In this document: positions 7,866-17,055 of the stretch, one piece after another
Layout of the letters: the number at the start of each line of letters is the position of its first letter
Position numbering within the stretch: the stretch's first letter is position 1
Origin: Epilithonimonas hominis
GTDB lineage: Bacteria; Bacteroidota; Bacteroidia; Flavobacteriales; Weeksellaceae
DNA: 64,000 bases
Assembly (NCBI RefSeq): GCF_003730015.1
Contig: NZ_RJTU01000061.1
Location: 175,673 to 239,672 of the forward strand
Direction: 5' to 3'
Translations under genes and position numbers: made by a program
The notes under the pieces: generated by a model
What the model was told of the DNA's origin: nothing
Seen by the model: the letters and a program-made list of their open reading frames with translations, nothing else
Database searches by the model: none

Positions 7866-7901
7866 TTTTTTGTATTTTCTATTCGTTTATTCTTTCTAAG
7901 T

Positions 7902-9839
7902 CTATTTTGCAGGCCAAATATTATTCTTTGGATTAATATCCGGAACAATTGATTTTGGGTCAAGTGAAACTGAGCTTATCTCCTTTGTAGAATCCATTTG
8001 GAAAGTCCATTCTGTGTTTCTTTTCCAAACTTCTACAGGTAGTTTTACTGTTTCAGTTGTTCCGTCTTTAAAGGTTACCAAGACTGTTGTAGGCATAGGC
8101 AGCTGACCAATATTTTCTACCGTGATCTGCGCGCCGTTTTTGTAATCACCATTCACAGGTTTTACAGCTTTCACGGCTTGATCTACTTTCCATTTGTTCA
8201 TAAACCAACCTCTCCAGAACCAGTTAAGCTCTTCTCCGGATACATTTTCCATCGTGTGGAAGAAATCCCAAGGCGTAGGATGTTTAAAAGCCCATCTGTG
8301 AACATAAGTTCTGAAAGCTTTATCAAATTTTTCGGGTCCGAGGATGGTTTCTCTCAGGATTCCCAAGCCAAGTCCTGGTTTAAAATAAGCAAGAACACCA
8401 ATGCTTCTTTCTTTCATATTATCCGGGCCTACCATGACCTGCTCAAAGTTGTCACTTTGCACGAAAGGTCCCATTTTTCCTATATCTTGTTTATGGTAAT
8501 ATTCGCCTTTGTTGAAAGCTTCTGTCGAAAGTTCATTAATAAACGTATTGAAACCTTCGTCCATCCAAGCAAAAACCCTTTCATTGGAACCAACAATCAT
8601 TGGAAACCAAGTATGGCCAAATTCGTGGTCAGTCACACCCCAAAGATCATCGCCTTTCGAATTCCTATGACAGAACACAATGCCCGGATATTCCATTCCT
8701 CCTTCATTTCCAGCTACGTTGGTTGCCGCAGGATAAGGATATTCAAACCACTTTTGGGAATAATGTTCAATAGAAGCTTTGGTATATTCTGTAGATCTTC
8801 CCCAAGCTTTTTCGCCGGCACTTTCTACAGGATAAGCTGAGATGGCCAGAGATTTTTTACCGCTTGGCAGATTGATTCTTGCAGCATCAATAATAAAAGC
8901 GGCTGATGATGCCCATGCGAAATCTCTTGCCTTTTCAATTTTGAATTTCCAGGTTTTGGTGCCGGAATTATTTCCTTTTCCTAGCTCAGATTCCGGGTGA
9001 ATCATTACTGTTTTTTCGCTGTTTTTTGCAGTATTCCAACGGCTGATTTCTTCTCTGGAATACACTTCTTTCTCGTTCAATAATTCTCCCGAAGCTACTA
9101 CATAATGATTAGCGGGAACAGTAATATTAGCAGATAAAGTTCCATATTCTAGGTAGAACTCCGATGCACCAAGGTAAGGGAGTGTATTCCAACCCATTAC
9201 ATCGTCATAAACACACATTCTGGGATACCATTGTGCAATCGTAAAGATCTTTCCATTCTTTGTCTCTTCCACGCCCATTCTGTCTGATCCATATTTCGGT
9301 GATTTGAAAGCATATTCTATTTTAAGCTTTGCAACACCGCCATTGGCTTTAAGTTCTTCCGGAAGGTCGATTTGCATTCTGGTGTCTGTAATTGTATATT
9401 TTACGTCTTTACCATTATACTTTACCGATTTGATTTTATAACCGCCATCGAAAACTTCGCCTTTTGCCCCATTTCTGCTTCCGGCAATCGGGATGACGGC
9501 ATTTCCTCGGGAATCTTTGGAGAACAGATTCTGATCCAGCTGAAGCCATAAAAAACTGAGCTGATCCGGACTGTTATTGGTATAGATGATGTCTGCTGAA
9601 CCTGTAAGTTCATTGCTTACATCATTTAGGCTCACATTCAGCTGATAATCTGCGGAGTTTTGCCAGTACTTGTGACCCGGTTGTCCGCTTGCAGAACGAG
9701 TTTCGGTTCCTGTTTGCGGATAAAAAAACGGTTTAAATGCTTCTGTGTAATCATACTTTGGAGATTCCTGCGCAAAAGTATGCCCTGTAAAAGCAACAAG
9801 AGCAACAGCAGAAAGCAAATACGGAAGTCTGAATTTCAT
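7902..9839 (-). CDS. Secreted M1-family zinc metallopeptidase
   Basis: The 645-residue protein has a signal peptide (cleavage near residue 23, TFA-QE). It contains the gluzincin signature HEFGH (405-409), with the third zinc ligand Glu at 428 after 18 residues, and an exopeptidase-like motif GGMEYPG. Length and layout fit bacterial M1 aminopeptidase-like proteins of the periplasm or cell surface. An N-terminal beta domain covers about 60-270, the catalytic domain about 300-540, and a C-terminal beta domain follows. It is likely used for peptide nutrition. It is monocistronic and converges with ribBA. Confidence 0.9.
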   Translation of the reverse strand: MKFRLPYLLSAVALVAFTGHTFAQESPKYDYTEAFKPFFYPQTGTETRSASGQPGHKYWQNSADYQLNVSLNDVSNELTGSADIIYTNNSPDQLSFLWLQLDQNLFSKDSRGNAVIPIAGSRNGAKGEVFDGGYKIKSVKYNGKDVKYTITDTRMQIDLPEELKANGGVAKLKIEYAFKSPKYGSDRMGVEETKNGKIFTIAQWYPRMCVYDDVMGWNTLPYLGASEFYLEYGTLSANITVPANHYVVASGELLNEKEVYSREEISRWNTAKNSEKTVMIHPESELGKGNNSGTKTWKFKIEKARDFAWASSAAFIIDAARINLPSGKKSLAISAYPVESAGEKAWGRSTEYTKASIEHYSQKWFEYPYPAATNVAGNEGGMEYPGIVFCHRNSKGDDLWGVTDHEFGHTWFPMIVGSNERVFAWMDEGFNTFINELSTEAFNKGEYYHKQDIGKMGPFVQSDNFEQVMVGPDNMKERSIGVLAYFKPGLGLGILRETILGPEKFDKAFRTYVHRWAFKHPTPWDFFHTMENVSGEELNWFWRGWFMNKWKVDQAVKAVKPVNGDYKNGAQITVENIGQLPMPTTVLVTFKDGTTETVKLPVEVWKRNTEWTFQMDSTKEISSVSLDPKSIVPDINPKNNIWPAK

Positions 9840-9936
9840 TTAGGGAAAATTTTTGGTTAAGTAAAATTAGTGCTTAAAAAACTTCTGATGTTACAAATAA
9901 AACGTTATAATAAGGATTAGATAAAAAATCTGTTTG

Positions 9937-9944
9937 TACATTTG
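9937..9944 (+). promoter_or_regulatory. -7 box for the phosphoesterase gene
   Basis: TACATTTG matches TAnnTTTG, and the ATG follows at 9962. Confidence 0.45.
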
Positions 9945-9961
9945 TGATTGAAAATCCGAAA

Positions 9962-10456
9962 ATGACACGTATTCTTCTTTTATCAGACACGCATTCTTAC
10001 ATCGATGACAGGATTCTCGATTATGCAAACGATGCCGATGAAGTTTGGCATTGTGGCGATTTCGGGAGTATGACTGTGATTGAGGAATTAGAAAAAATAA
10101 AACCAATCCGTGGTGTTTATGGCAATATAGATGAAGCCAAAATCAGAACCATTTTCCCGGAAGTTTTGAGTTTCAAATGCGAAGATGTAGAGGTTCTGAT
10201 GATTCATATTGGTGGTTATCCGGGGAAATACTCACCGTTGGCAAAGAAAGAAATTGCTGAGAAAAAACCGAAATTATTCATTTCCGGACATTCTCATATT
10301 TTGAAAGCAATGCACGATAAAAAGAATAATCTTCTTCATCTTAATCCTGGCGCATGTGGAAAATCCGGTTGGCACAAAGTGAGAACAATGATGCGTTTCA
10401 CGATTCATAAAGATGAAATCAAGGATTTAGAAATCATAGAACTCGGAGCTCGGTAG
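9962..10456 (+). CDS. YfcE/MJ0936-type metallophosphoesterase
   Basis: This 164-residue calcineurin-like phosphoesterase has the metal-binding series SDTHSY near the start, HCGDFG, GNID, HIGG and the final GHSH. Members hydrolyse phosphodiesters with two metal ions; the cellular substrate is not known. The ATG at 9962 is preferred over an upstream in-frame GTG because family members begin directly with the RILLLSDTH strand. The Smr-domain gene follows after about 60 bases and may be co-transcribed. Confidence 0.9.
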   Translation: MTRILLLSDTHSYIDDRILDYANDADEVWHCGDFGSMTVIEELEKIKPIRGVYGNIDEAKIRTIFPEVLSFKCEDVEVLMIHIGGYPGKYSPLAKKEIAEKKPKLFISGHSHILKAMHDKKNNLLHLNPGACGKSGWHKVRTMMRFTIHKDEIKDLEIIELGAR

Positions 10457-10518
10457 GAGAGTTTGAGAATTATTGAGTTTGAGAAATCACATATCAATCA
10501 TCATTTATCAATTATTAT

Positions 10519-11013
10519 ATGAAAGTTGGAGATTTAGTTTCTGTTATTGATGAAAATCTTAAAGGTAAAGTTCTAAAGATTATTGCTCAGCAAGTAAAAA
10601 TCGAAGACGAACACGGTTTTACGTATAATTTTTCTAAGGATAAATTAACAATCATTGATGCCGATTTGTACGAAAATTCTCCAATTATTAGAAAAAATGA
10701 AACACCCAAAGTTGTTTCGAAAAAACATAACAAAGCACCTTTGAAACTCGATTTGCATTTTGATTTATTAGTCAAAAATCCATCAGATTATGATGCTTTT
10801 GAAAGATTGATGATTCAGAGAGAAAAATTGCTGGAAACGATTGATTTTTGTAGAAAGAATAAAATCAAAACCTTACAAATCATCCACGGAATTGGCGATG
10901 GTGTTTTGCAAAAAATGGTTTATGATGTTTTGGAAGGTCTTACAAATATCGAATATGACAGTGACGGATTTTTCTATCATCAATCCGGAAATGTCGAAGT
11001 CAAATTTTTATAA
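10519..11013 (+). CDS. Smr-domain protein with N-terminal SH3-like region
   Basis: The 164-residue protein begins with a KOW/SH3-like beta segment (VGDLVSVIDENLKGKVLKI). It ends in an Smr domain with LDLHFDLLV (the family LDLHG-like motif) and IIHGIGDGVLQ (the HGxGxGxL loop). Smr domains bind or cut nucleic acids. Stand-alone Smr proteins with this N-terminus are common in Bacteroidetes, and their role is unclear. A 51-codon remnant follows 9 bases downstream. Confidence 0.85.
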   Translation: MKVGDLVSVIDENLKGKVLKIIAQQVKIEDEHGFTYNFSKDKLTIIDADLYENSPIIRKNETPKVVSKKHNKAPLKLDLHFDLLVKNPSDYDAFERLMIQREKLLETIDFCRKNKIKTLQIIHGIGDGVLQKMVYDVLEGLTNIEYDSDGFFYHQSGNVEVKFL

Positions 11014-11022
11014 AAAGTAATT

Positions 11023-11178
11023 ATGTGCAGAAAACAAATCAGTCTTATTTTAATTTTAATATTTGCGTTCAATTTTGCTCAAACCCAATATAAAACCGAA
11101 AGCAACATCTCTTATTATCCTGAAAAAATCAGTAGAACAGATTCTTACATCGAAGTTCAGGATCTGACTAAAAAATAA
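11023..11178 (+). pseudogene. 51-codon exported peptide, probable remnant of an esterase gene
   Basis: The frame MCRKQISLILILIFAFNF... has a signal peptide ending near AQ (residue 20). It continues YKTESNISYY and DSYIEVQ and stops at TAA 11176. As I recall, the start of secreted flavobacterial alpha/beta hydrolases runs NIxYYxE...DSYIxxQC-LDIYYP, so this looks like the first 50 residues of such an enzyme with the rest deleted. It could instead be a real small secreted protein. A terminator follows directly. Confidence 0.5.
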
Positions 11179-11201
11179 AGTCAGAGAAGAATATAAAAGA
11201 A

Positions 11202-11242
11202 AAAAAAAGTCGAAAACCGGATATATAGTTTGCGACTTTTTT
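11202..11242. terminator. Bidirectional terminator
   Basis: AAAAAAAGTCG (11202-11212) pairs with CGACTTTTTT (11233-11242) around a long loop. It separates the converging Smr/remnant transcript and yqgE. Confidence 0.7.
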
Positions 11243-11254
11243 CTGAGGTAAAAT

Positions 11255-11803
11255 TTAATTCAAACTCACATCTTCCGGTGCATTTGCCCAAAGAAGAAAC
11301 TCGCCGCCGAGATTTTGCATAATATTTTTCCAAAGATTCTGGTCATTTGGAAGCGTATAATCTAAGTTGTAAACATCTACAATTGTCCACATTTTACGCT
11401 GGATTTCGCCTTCAAGTTGCATCGCAGACCAACCAGAATATCCGGAAAAAACCTTGATATTTTCTATATCAGTAGAGCCTTCAACAATTGACGAAACTAC
11501 AGAGTCAATATCTTCAGTAATATAGAATTCATCATTGATTTCAGAATATTCCTCCGCAATTTTTTCACCTTTCAGGATAAAATAAATCTTATCATTTTCC
11601 ACAGGTCCGCCTTCATACACATCCACTGGAAACCCGAAAATATTCAGCAGACGGGAACTAATATTTTTGTTCTTTTTGTTCAAAATCAGCCCAAAAGCAC
11701 CATTTTCATTATGCTCAATAATCAGCACCACAGAACGCGAAAATATATCGCCGGAAATATCAGGCGTTGAGATTAAAATTTTACCTTTGTAAGAGTAATT
11801 CAT
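11255..11803 (-). CDS. YqgE/AlgH family protein (UPF0301)
   Basis: The 182-residue protein has the family start YSYKGKILISTPDISGDIFSRSVVLIIEHNENGAFGLILN. It also has VYEGGPVENDKIYFI and FSGYSGWSAMQLEGEIQRKMW, which are diagnostic YqgE segments. The molecular function of the family is not established. The start codon lies only 4 bases from the -7 box, so the mRNA is probably leaderless. Confidence 0.92.
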   Translation of the reverse strand: MNYSYKGKILISTPDISGDIFSRSVVLIIEHNENGAFGLILNKKNKNISSRLLNIFGFPVDVYEGGPVENDKIYFILKGEKIAEEYSEINDEFYITEDIDSVVSSIVEGSTDIENIKVFSGYSGWSAMQLEGEIQRKMWTIVDVYNLDYTLPNDQNLWKNIMQNLGGEFLLWANAPEDVSLN

Positions 11804-11807
11804 CTAT

Positions 11808-11815
11808 CAAAGCTA
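11808..11815 (-). promoter_or_regulatory. -7 box touching the yqgE start
   Basis: On the minus strand this reads TAGCTTTG, followed by 4 bases and the ATG (11803-11801). A T-rich -33 region lies about 18 bases upstream. Confidence 0.55.
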
Positions 11816-11888
11816 TTAAAAAATATTTTTTTTGAAAAAGAATTCAAGCAAAAATTAATCTAAAATTGTGACAAGTTGAATAATTTGG

Positions 11889-11977
11889 GCGCCTTTATCC
11901 GCCCTCCGTTCCCGCTTTTTTGTTTTTTTAGAAAAAACAAAAAGAGCTCCACTCAGGTCGGGGCGCGCTTCGCAAAA
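11889..11977. repeat. Intergenic palindromic element, GCGAAGCG/GGAACGG type
   Basis: On the minus strand it reads GCGAAGCGCGCCCCGACCTG, then AGTGGAGCTC, an AT hairpin (CTTTTTTGTTTTTT against AAAAAACAAAAAG), and GCGGGAACGGAGGGCGGAT. The same end words recur, in a disrupted copy, at 23251-23406. It occupies the yqgE-pdxH intergenic region; both genes point away from it. Confidence 0.65.
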
Positions 11978-12021
11978 AAGGAAAATTTGTCAAAGAATCC
12001 AAAATAAACCTTTAGTTTAGT

Positions 12022-12097
12022 TTTTCTTTGATGAGCAAAGCGTCTTTGCGACTCCTAAAACATTGAATCAAAAAAAAACTTTGCGAACTTTGCGTTT
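12022..12097. repeat. TTTGCG-word repeat, copy 1
   Basis: The element runs from TTTTCTTTGATGAGC through CTTTGCGACTCC to AACTTTGCGAACTTTGCG. It aligns in the same orientation with 39265-39347, with identical end words and a diverged middle. Confidence 0.6.
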
Positions 12098-12133
12098 AAA
12101 AAAATCAATATTATAAAGCATCTCAATCATAAA

Positions 12134-12784
12134 ATGAACAACGAAAACCTCCACGATAAAAGAAAAGTTTACGATAAGTCTCAATTAGTCGAAAGTGAAA
12201 TCAAAGCCAATCCAATCGAGCAATTCCGTAATTGGTTTTTGGAAGCTGAAGAAAATCCACAAGTTTCCGAAGCCAACGCAATGGCAATTTCAACGGTAGA
12301 AGAAGACGGTTGTCCAAGAACCAGAATGGTTTTGCTGAAGTCGTACAATTGGGAAGGTTTTATTTTTTATACCAATTACGAAAGCCGAAAGGGAAAATCA
12401 CTCGAGAAAACTAAAAAAGCCTGTCTTCATTTTTTCTGGCCAAGTTTAGAAAGGCAAATTATCATCAAAGCCAATATAGAACGAATTGCGGAGAATATGA
12501 GTGACGGCTATTTCCATTCTCGTCCGAAAGGAAGTCAACTTGGAGCAGTGGTTTCGCCTCAAAGTCAGGAAATCCCGGACCGAAATTTCCTAGAAAACAA
12601 ACTAAAAGATTTAGAAACCGAATACGAAAACAAAGAAATCCCAAGACCTGAAAATTGGGGCGGTTATATCGCAAAACCCTACGAAATCGAATTTTGGCAA
12701 GGCAGACCAAACCGTCTTCACGACAGGATTTTATATTCTTTGACAGAAAATTTCGATTGGAAGATCTCCAGATTAGCACCGTAA
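12134..12784 (+). CDS. pdxH: Pyridoxamine 5'-phosphate oxidase
   Basis: The 216-residue FMN enzyme makes pyridoxal 5'-phosphate from PNP or PMP in the cytoplasm. It shows RTRMVLLKSYNWEGFIFYTN (FMN binding), the FFWPSLERQIIIKA strand, SQLGAVVSPQSQEI, and the C-terminal signature EFWQGRPNRLHDRI with the catalytic Arg and His. The length is typical. It is monocistronic and converges with hisIE across an inverted-repeat element that may serve as terminator. Confidence 0.95.
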   Translation: MNNENLHDKRKVYDKSQLVESEIKANPIEQFRNWFLEAEENPQVSEANAMAISTVEEDGCPRTRMVLLKSYNWEGFIFYTNYESRKGKSLEKTKKACLHFFWPSLERQIIIKANIERIAENMSDGYFHSRPKGSQLGAVVSPQSQEIPDRNFLENKLKDLETEYENKEIPRPENWGGYIAKPYEIEFWQGRPNRLHDRILYSLTENFDWKISRLAP

Positions 12785-12789
12785 GTTTT

Positions 12790-12916
12790 AACCACAAAAG
12801 TCACAAAGATGTATTGATCTTTAGATACTCAAAAGATTAGATAATTTTATAACATATCTTTTAAAGCTTTTTGAAAATTAATGTTTTCAAACTTTTCTTT
12901 TGTGACTTTTGTGGTT
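12790..12916. repeat. AACCACAAAAG inverted-repeat element, copy 1
   Basis: The left end AACCACAAAAGTCACAAAGA (12790-12809) is mirrored at the right end by TCTTTTGTGACTTTTGTGGTT (to 12916). A smaller hairpin TTGAAAA/TTTTCAA lies inside. A second copy with the same ends is at 15012-15139. It sits between converging pdxH and hisIE. Confidence 0.8.
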
Positions 12917-12923
12917 GAAAAGA

Positions 12924-13511
12924 TTATTTACTTCTCGACTTCAAAATTGTCTCAACATCTTCCAAGGTAAAACCTTTGGCCTTCAACAAAATCAAATAAT
13001 GATAAAACAAATCTGCTGCTTCATTCAAGAATAATTCGTCATTATTATCTTTCGTTTCGATAATTAATTCCACAGCTTCTTCACCTACTTTTTGCGCTAC
13101 TTTATTGATACCACTTTTAAATAGAGAATTGGTGTAAGAATTTTCATCATTATTATCAATTTTATCAGAAATTGTTTTCTGTAATTCGTATAAAAAACCT
13201 TTGTCCGTTTCTTCTGCAAAACAAGTCGTCGTTCCTTTGTGACAAGTTGGTCCAAGCGGTTTTGCTTTGATGAGAATCGTATCTTTATCACAATCTAATT
13301 TCCAATCCATCAATTCCAAAAAATTTCCCGAAGTTTCACCTTTTGTCCAAAGTCTGTTTTTGGAACGGGAAAAGAAAGTTACTCGTTTTTCTTGTAGCGT
13401 TTTATCAAAAGCTTCTTGATTCATATAACCAAGCATCAGAACTTTCAGATTAAGATAATCCTGAATGATGACAGGAACTAAACCTGTGTTGTTATCAAAT
13501 TTTATATTCAT
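12924..13511 (-). CDS. hisIE: Phosphoribosyl-AMP cyclohydrolase / phosphoribosyl-ATP pyrophosphatase
   Basis: This 195-residue fusion enzyme catalyses steps 2 and 3 of histidine synthesis. The HisI part (residues 1 to about 105) shows LGYMNQEAF, the CDKD metal site and the [12 protein letters not shown] cysteine loop. The HisE part (about 110-195) shows [16 protein letters not shown] and [17 protein letters not shown], with acidic metal ligands. It is the last gene of the his operon, and its ATG overlaps the hisF end by 4 bases (13508-13511). Confidence 0.95.
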   Translation of the reverse strand: MNIKFDNNTGLVPVIIQDYLNLKVLMLGYMNQEAFDKTLQEKRVTFFSRSKNRLWTKGETSGNFLELMDWKLDCDKDTILIKAKPLGPTCHKGTTTCFAEETDKGFLYELQKTISDKIDNNDENSYTNSLFKSGINKVAQKVGEEAVELIIETKDNNDELFLNEAADLFYHYLILLKAKGFTLEDVETILKSRSK

Positions 13512-14260
13512 CTTATTGGTAAATTTTTGGATTTAAGATAATTTTTAAGTTCCGGAATTTCTATTTCATTAAAGTGAAAAATACTGGCTGCCAAAGCTCC
13601 GGTTGCTTTGGTTTCTGTAAAAATGTCTTCAAAATGTTGCAACGTTCCTGCACCACCAGATGCAATCACCGGAATATTAACTAATTTCGAAAGTTGTTTT
13701 GTAATGTCGATAGCAAAACCGGATTTTGTTCCGTCTGTATTCATCGAGGTTAAGAGGATTTCTCCGGCTCCAAGATTTTCGACTTCTTTTGCCCAATAAA
13801 ACAATTCTTTTTCGGTTTCGATTTTGCCGCCGTTGCTGAAAATCTTATTCTGATTTTGTACCAATTTGGTGTCAATTGCCACAACCATACATTGTGAACC
13901 AAATCTTTTGGCAATTTCTGTTATCAGATTAGGATTGGAAATCGCAGCAGAATTAATTGTGATTTTATCTGCGCCGTTTTTCAGAAGTTCTTCCACATTT
14001 TCCAAAGCGTTGATTCCACCGCCAACCGTGAAAGGAATATTGATATGTCGGGCAATTTCCCGAACAAGCGGAATCAAAGTTTTTCTTCGTTCTTCTGTCG
14101 CAGAGATATCAAGAAAAACCAATTCGTCTGCACCTTGGTCAGAATATTTGATGGCCATTTCCACAGGATTTCCAACTTCTTTCAAATCCAAAAAATTGAC
14201 ACCTTTTACGGTTTCTCCGCTTTTGATATCGAGACAAGGAATGATTCGTTTTGCTAACAT
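13508..14260 (-). CDS. hisF: Imidazole glycerol phosphate synthase, cyclase subunit
   Basis: The 250-residue TIM barrel forms IGP and AICAR from PRFAR using ammonia from HisH. Catalytic Asp11 (PCLDIKSG) and Asp130 (VVAIDTK) are present, as are phosphate loops GGGI and ASGGAGT. It abuts hisA (shared base 14260) and overlaps hisIE, so these three genes are translationally coupled. Confidence 0.96.
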   Translation of the reverse strand: MLAKRIIPCLDIKSGETVKGVNFLDLKEVGNPVEMAIKYSDQGADELVFLDISATEERRKTLIPLVREIARHINIPFTVGGGINALENVEELLKNGADKITINSAAISNPNLITEIAKRFGSQCMVVAIDTKLVQNQNKIFSNGGKIETEKELFYWAKEVENLGAGEILLTSMNTDGTKSGFAIDITKQLSKLVNIPVIASGGAGTLQHFEDIFTETKATGALAASIFHFNEIEIPELKNYLKSKNLPIR

Positions 14261-14976
14261 CAGAGAAATGGTTTTAAATCGTTAAGAGAAATCCTGTTTT
14301 CATACAAAGCTTTGCCGATAATTGCGCCTTCACAACCAATTGAGTTTAACTGAACTAAATTGTTAGTAGAAGTAATTCCGCCCGAAGCAATAAGTTTAAT
14401 GTCTGGATTTTCGGCAATTATTTTTTCATATAAATCGAAAGAAGGACCTTCTAACATTCCATCTTTATCAATATCTGTTGAGATAATATATTGGATTCCG
14501 TCTTCTGTTTTTTCTTTGATGAAGTCATAAATATTCATTTCGCTTTCTTCCAGCCACCCCGAAACTGCAATTTTTTCTTTTTTAGCATCCGCTCCCAAAA
14601 TGATTTTTTCTTTACCATATTTTTCTAAGGTTTCAAGAAATAATTCTGGATTTTTGACAGCAACACTTCCCAAAGTCACTTGTTTTGCACCGCTTTCAAA
14701 AGCGATTTTAATATCTTCTTCGGATTTTAAACCACCTCCAAAATCTATAATTAAAGATGTTTTTGAAGAGATTTGTTCTAATGTTTTATAATTGATAATT
14801 CGGTTTTCTTTTGCACCGTCCAAATCGACCAAATGCAAAAACTGAATTCCATTATCTTCAAAATTTTTCGCGACATCCAAAACGTTCTTGCTGTAAATGG
14901 TTTTCTTATTGTAATCGCCTTTGGAAAGCCGAACACATTCGCCGTTGATGATGTCTATTGCTGGGATTATTCTCAT
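14260..14976 (-). CDS. hisA: ProFAR isomerase
   Basis: The 238-residue TIM barrel converts ProFAR to PRFAR. It has Asp8 ([13 protein letters not shown]), a second acid in ILGADAKK (Asp130) and phosphate loops FGGGL and ASGGIT. The gene is followed without a gap by hisF. Upstream, 171 bases separate it from hisH and contain an inverted-repeat element. Confidence 0.96.
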   Translation of the reverse strand: MRIIPAIDIINGECVRLSKGDYNKKTIYSKNVLDVAKNFEDNGIQFLHLVDLDGAKENRIINYKTLEQISSKTSLIIDFGGGLKSEEDIKIAFESGAKQVTLGSVAVKNPELFLETLEKYGKEKIILGADAKKEKIAVSGWLEESEMNIYDFIKEKTEDGIQYIISTDIDKDGMLEGPSFDLYEKIIAENPDIKLIASGGITSTNNLVQLNSIGCEGAIIGKALYENRISLNDLKPFL

Positions 14977-15011
14977 TTTCTATTTTTATTTACAATGAAT
15001 TAATAGCTTTT

Positions 15012-15139
15012 AACCACAAAAGGCACAAAAGATTTTTATATTTTTTAGTTGTTCAAAAGTTCAAAATAGGTTTATTTGAAATTTTGTTTTCTTTTGAACA
15101 GCTTTTATTTTAATTTTTCCTTTTGTGTCTTTTGTGGTT
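15012..15139. repeat. AACCACAAAAG inverted-repeat element, copy 2
   Basis: The left end AACCACAAAAGGCACAAAAGA (15012-15032) is mirrored by CCTTTTGTGTCTTTTGTGGTT (to 15139). Nested inside are GTTCAAAAG (15051-15059) and CTTTTGAAC (15091-15099). It fills the hisH-hisA junction and would form a long hairpin in the his mRNA. Confidence 0.85.
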
Positions 15140-15147
15140 CAAATCAA

Positions 15148-15729
15148 TCATAATTTTAAAAAGTTTTCTAATATTTTACTTCCGAAAACACCACTTTTTT
15201 CCGGGTGAAACTGAACGCCGAAAAAATTATCTTTCTGCAAAGCTGTGCTGTAAGACTCGGAATAGTCTGTTGTGGCAATTGTATTTTGATTTTTCTCAGC
15301 ATAATAACTGTGAACGAGATACATATAACTCTGCTCAGGAATATTTTTGAACAGATCCGATTTCAATTCATAAATTTGATTCCAACCAATCTGCGGAACC
15401 AATACAGAATCGGGAAATCTCTTCACCGAAACATCAAAAATCCCCAAAGCTTTTGTCTCACTTTCCTCCGAATCTTTGCAGAGTAATTGCATCCCAAGAC
15501 AAATTCCCAAAAGTGGTTGTTTGAGTTCTGGAATGAGCAAATCTAATTTTGTTTCTTTTAAAGAATTCATTGCAAAAGATGCTTCACCAACGCCCGGAAA
15601 AATAACTTTGTCAGCTTTAGAAATTTCATCAGGATTATTCGTGAGTTTTGCTGAAAATCCTAATCTTTCTATCGCAAACAGAAGACTTTGGACATTTCCG
15701 GCTTTGTAATCTATAATGACTGTTTTCAT
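15148..15729 (-). CDS. hisH: Imidazole glycerol phosphate synthase, glutaminase subunit
   Basis: The 193-residue class I glutamine amidotransferase feeds ammonia to HisF. It has the nucleophile Cys77 in GICLGMQLL, the catalytic His-Glu pair in VQFHPEKSG near the C-terminus, and the N-terminal YKAGNVQSL. The partner hisF is two genes downstream in the same operon. Confidence 0.96.
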   Translation of the reverse strand: MKTVIIDYKAGNVQSLLFAIERLGFSAKLTNNPDEISKADKVIFPGVGEASFAMNSLKETKLDLLIPELKQPLLGICLGMQLLCKDSEESETKALGIFDVSVKRFPDSVLVPQIGWNQIYELKSDLFKNIPEQSYMYLVHSYYAEKNQNTIATTDYSESYSTALQKDNFFGVQFHPEKSGVFGSKILENFLKL

Positions 15730-15744
15730 ATTTTAATTTTTAGA

Positions 15745-15812
15745 TACTTCGACAAGCTCAGTATGACATCTTTAATATTAACTTTTTTGTCAGGCTGAGG
15801 CTCTCGAAGCCT
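15745..15812. repeat. TTCGA/CTCAG inverted repeat at the hisB-hisH junction
   Basis: The left arm TACTTCGACAAGCTCAG...TGACA (15745-15768) pairs imperfectly with TTGTCAGGCTGAGGCTCTCG...AGCC (15788-15812). It belongs to the same family as 16983-17048, 18123-18200 and the single arm at 2926-2950. Confidence 0.8.
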
Positions 15813-15821
15813 TTTGATTAT

Positions 15822-16955
15822 TTATAACATTCCTTTTGTTGATGGTAAAATCATTTTTTCCGAATCACGTTTTACTGCAGATTTTAAACACTTAGCAAAA
15901 GCCTTGAAAATCGATTCTATTTTATGATGCTCATTGTCGCCTTCTGCTTTGATGTTTAGATTTGCTTTAGCTGAGTCTGAAAACGATTTGAAGAAATGAA
16001 AGAACATTTCGGTCGGCATTTTTCCAATCATTTCGCGTTTGAATTCTGCATCCCAAACGATCCAGTTTCGTCCGCCAAAATCCAAAGCGACCTGAGCTAA
16101 ACAATCGTCCATTGGCAAAACAAAAGCATAACGTTCGATTCCTAATTTGTTTCCTAAAGCCTGATAAAAAGCTTCGCCAAGTGCAATTCCTGTATCTTCT
16201 ATTGTGTGATGTTCATCCACTTCCAAATCACCATCAACCTTGATTTCCAAATCCATTTGACCGTGTTTAGCAATTTGGTCAAGCATATGGTCGAAGAAGG
16301 CAATTCCTGTATCAATATTGGATTTTCCTGTTCCGTCGAGGTTTAGATTGATTTTAATTTTGGTTTCGTTGGTATTTCTGATGATTTCTGCTGTTCTGTT
16401 TTCAAGTTTTAGAAATTCGTAAATCGATTTCCACGATGTTGTTTTCAGAGCAATTACATTGTCTAAATCATCATTTTCTAAAATCTCCTCGACTCCAAGA
16501 GTTTCATCATTATTAATGAAAATCGCTTTTGAATTAAGGTTTTTCGCCAGTTTTACATCAGTAATTCGGTCACCAATCACGAATGAATTTTCTAAGTTAT
16601 AAGTGTCTTTATCGAAATATTTTGTCAGCAAACCTGTATTTGGTTTTCTGGTTGGCGCATTATCTTTTGCAAAAGTTTTATCAATAAAAATATCTTCGAA
16701 TTTCACATCTTCATTTTCAAACGTTTCGATAATGAAATTCTGAATTGGCCAGAAATTTTCTTCTGGATGAGAAGCTGTTCCCAAACCGTCCTGATTCGTT
16801 ACCATTACCAATTCGTAATCCAATTCTTTGGCGATTTTTGATAAAAAAGTGAAGACTTGTGGATAGAATTTCAGTTTTTGAAAAGAATCAACTTGATAAT
16901 CTTCGGGTTCAAGAACCAAAGTTCCGTCGCGGTCTATAAATAGTAATTTTTTCAT
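15822..16955 (-). CDS. hisB: Histidinol-phosphatase / imidazoleglycerol-phosphate dehydratase
   Basis: The 377-residue bifunctional enzyme joins an N-terminal HAD phosphatase to a C-terminal IGP dehydratase. The phosphatase has the DxD motif Asp8-Arg-Asp10 in LFIDRDGTL and [10 protein letters not shown], and covers about 1-165. The dehydratase covers about 188-377 with [15 protein letters not shown] and [13 protein letters not shown] metal-binding histidines. It therefore supplies steps 6 and 8, and no separate HisN is needed. Palindromic repeats flank it on both sides. Confidence 0.95.
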   Translation of the reverse strand: MKKLLFIDRDGTLVLEPEDYQVDSFQKLKFYPQVFTFLSKIAKELDYELVMVTNQDGLGTASHPEENFWPIQNFIIETFENEDVKFEDIFIDKTFAKDNAPTRKPNTGLLTKYFDKDTYNLENSFVIGDRITDVKLAKNLNSKAIFINNDETLGVEEILENDDLDNVIALKTTSWKSIYEFLKLENRTAEIIRNTNETKIKINLNLDGTGKSNIDTGIAFFDHMLDQIAKHGQMDLEIKVDGDLEVDEHHTIEDTGIALGEAFYQALGNKLGIERYAFVLPMDDCLAQVALDFGGRNWIVWDAEFKREMIGKMPTEMFFHFFKSFSDSAKANLNIKAEGDNEHHKIESIFKAFAKCLKSAVKRDSEKMILPSTKGML

Positions 16956-16982
16956 TTTTTTTATGGACTTTTTATTTTTATT

Positions 16983-17048
16983 AAGGCTTCGAGAGCCTCA
17001 GCCTGACAGCGTTTGATGAGCAGTGTCACACTGAGCGGAGTCGAAGTG
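16983..17048. repeat. TTCGA/CTCAG inverted repeat at the hisC-hisB junction
   Basis: The left arm AAGGCTTCGAGAGCCTCAGC...TGACA (16983-17008) pairs imperfectly with the right arm TGTCACACTGAGCGGAGTCG...AAGTG (17024-17048). The right arm is the exact reverse complement of 2926-2950. Confidence 0.85.
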
Positions 17049-17055
17049 TCTGTTT

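Noticed and set aside
15745..17048. Rho-independent terminators inside the his operon
   Set aside because: The palindromes have imperfect stems and no T run in the his direction, and complete his genes follow them.
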